From assembly GCA_964403795.1 (NCBI GenBank), contig CAYOHP010000005.1:44198-108197 (forward strand): a stretch of 64,000 bases of DNA. Direction: 5' to 3'. A model generated the notes under the pieces. The model had not been told where the DNA came from, did not search any database, and saw only the letters and a program-made list of their open reading frames with translations. Position 1 is the first letter of the stretch. Each line of letters starts with the position of its first letter. Of this stretch, positions 63,022-64,000 are shown in pieces. The position numbers and the translations under genes are program-made. Source of the DNA: CAYOHP01 sp964403795 [NCBI: uncultured bacterium] (GTDB taxonomy: Bacteria > Muiribacteriota > UBA6191 > CAZXTJ01).

Positions 63022-64000
63022 GTGGCGATCGAAGGCCGTGACGTGAGCCGCCCCGTCGCTGGCGGGAACCGGGACTCCGGCAGTCTTCCCCGGGTCCCGG
63101 GTGCGGCCCTGGCAGCCTTCCTCGGGCTCTGGCTGACGATTCCCGGGAGGGTCGAGGGCGGCCTCTCCCATCGCCGGATCGCCTCGGTCGGACGTCCCCC
63201 CGACATCCAGGCCGAGCTCCCGGCGGCCCCGGCCCGTCCGACCTCCGCACCCATCGATCCCGAGGAACCCCTGGACCCTTCGCTCGAGGCCTACTGGGAA
63301 GCCGGGATCGAAGCCCTCGACAAGGGCCGGCTGCTGGCCGCCGAGCAGTTCCTGGAGTCGGCCATGGCCCGGGCCCGGGACCTCTCGCTCCCCGACCCCT
63401 CGATCGCCGCCCTGCTCCTCGACCTGGCCCATCTCTACGAGGACACCGGCCGGGTGGACGATGCCGACGGCTCCTATCACCGCGCCGTCGACGCATGGAG
63501 GGCGAGCACGCCCCCGGCACCGGCCGAGCTGGCCTCGGCCCTGGTCGAGGTGGGGACGTTCTGCGAACGGGTGGACCGGCTCGAGGAGGCGGTGGACCAC
63601 CTCCAGGAGGCTCTGGCGCTCCAGGAGGAGGACGGCGGGCCGGACTCCGTCGAGTTGGCGGGAACCCTGGATGCGCTGGGTTCCGCCCAAAGACGCCTGG
63701 GCGATCCGGAGGGGGCCCGGACCCACTTCGAGAGGGCGCTGGCCCTGCGTCGTCGGCACTTCGGAGAGAGCGACGCCTCGATCGGCGCCTCGCTGGTCCA
63801 ACTGGCGGGACTGGCGGTCGACGAGCGGCGCTTCGAGGAGGCCCGGGCCCTGTTCGAGCGGGCGCTCTCGATCCAGATCGAGGCCCTGGGTCCCGAGGCC
63901 CCCGACGTGGGCCGCACCCAGGAGGGGCTCGCCGCCCCCCCTGAGGCCGCCGAGGAGCCGGAGATCGCCGCCGACACCCAGGAGGCGGCGGGCCAGGGCC
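63022..64000 (+). CDS. tetratricopeptide-repeat protein (3' end cut by window)
   Basis: GTG start after GGGAGG; the frame is open to the window edge (326 codons). N-terminal signal/anchor helix (GAALAAFLGLWLTIPGRVEG), then from about residue 90 regular TPR units: AGIEALDKGRLLAAEQFLES, DLAHLYEDTGRVDDADGSYH, LVEVGTFCERVDRLEEAVDH, LGSAQRRLGDPEGARTHFER and LAGLAVDERRFEEARALFER. Such envelope TPR proteins are protein-binding scaffolds; the downstream part is not visible. Confidence 0.82.
   Translation, partial: MAIEGRDVSRPVAGGNRDSGSLPRVPGAALAAFLGLWLTIPGRVEGGLSHRRIASVGRPPDIQAELPAAPARPTSAPIDPEEPLDPSLEAYWEAGIEALDKGRLLAAEQFLESAMARARDLSLPDPSIAALLLDLAHLYEDTGRVDDADGSYHRAVDAWRASTPPAPAELASALVEVGTFCERVDRLEEAVDHLQEALALQEEDGGPDSVELAGTLDALGSAQRRLGDPEGARTHFERALALRRRHFGESDASIGASLVQLAGLAVDERRFEEARALFERALSIQIEALGPEAPDVGRTQEGLAAPPEAAEEPEIAADTQEAAGQG

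Overview
The window is a piece of a very GC-rich bacterial chromosome (about 70% G+C by eye) with GTG starts, many stop/start overlaps, three Hanks-type Ser/Thr kinases with long extra-kinase parts, an FHA-domain sigma-54 activator and a tRNA-Asn gene. This suits a Myxococcota- or Planctomycetota-like Gram-negative; the sequence alone does not decide between them.

Left core (1-17.3 kb). A truncated GMP reductase is divergent from an aldo/keto reductase and an HrpB-type helicase. A minus-strand operon (10567 to 4078) reads GNAT, GabT-type aminotransferase, amidohydrolase, succinate-semialdehyde-dehydrogenase-like ALDH and APC permease, and looks like uptake and breakdown of GABA or a related amine. 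Divergent from it is a plus-strand operon with almost no gaps (10647 to 17298): THUMP RNA methyltransferase, a paralogue of the same GNAT, a giant MscS-type channel, a cytidylyltransferase and a secreted protein.

Decay zone (17.35-18.93 kb). Three damaged genes stand side by side: an SDR with a frameshift, a DUF1697 gene without its N-terminal half, and an MHS-type MFS transporter cut after about 80 codons.

Accessory island (about 18.9-45.9 kb). The left part is an array of small toxin-antitoxin cassettes (VapBC, a VapC fragment, two MqsRA pairs). They are separated by five copies of a short hairpin repeat whose conserved start matches the 3' end of the tRNA-Asn at the other end of the island. 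A UvrD-like helicase follows. Then comes a minus-strand defence block of about 18.8 kb: an IetAS-like AAA ATPase/subtilase pair, a complete type 3 BREX set (brxF, brxC, pglX, brxHII, pglZ, brxA) with an AlbA_2/Schlafen-type ATPase gene between brxC and pglX, and a small Mrr-N winged-helix gene. A divergent Phd-like antitoxin/small-protein pair, a large serine recombinase and the intact tRNA-Asn close the island.

Right core (46-64 kb). A secreted protein, histidine phosphatase, small methyltransferase, kinase, FHA/sigma-54 activator, second kinase (the last two convergent and overlapping), M28 peptidase with membrane segments, TypA/BipA GTPase, third kinase, alpha/beta hydrolase and a partial TPR protein. 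The kinases and activator look like a phospho-signalling cluster.
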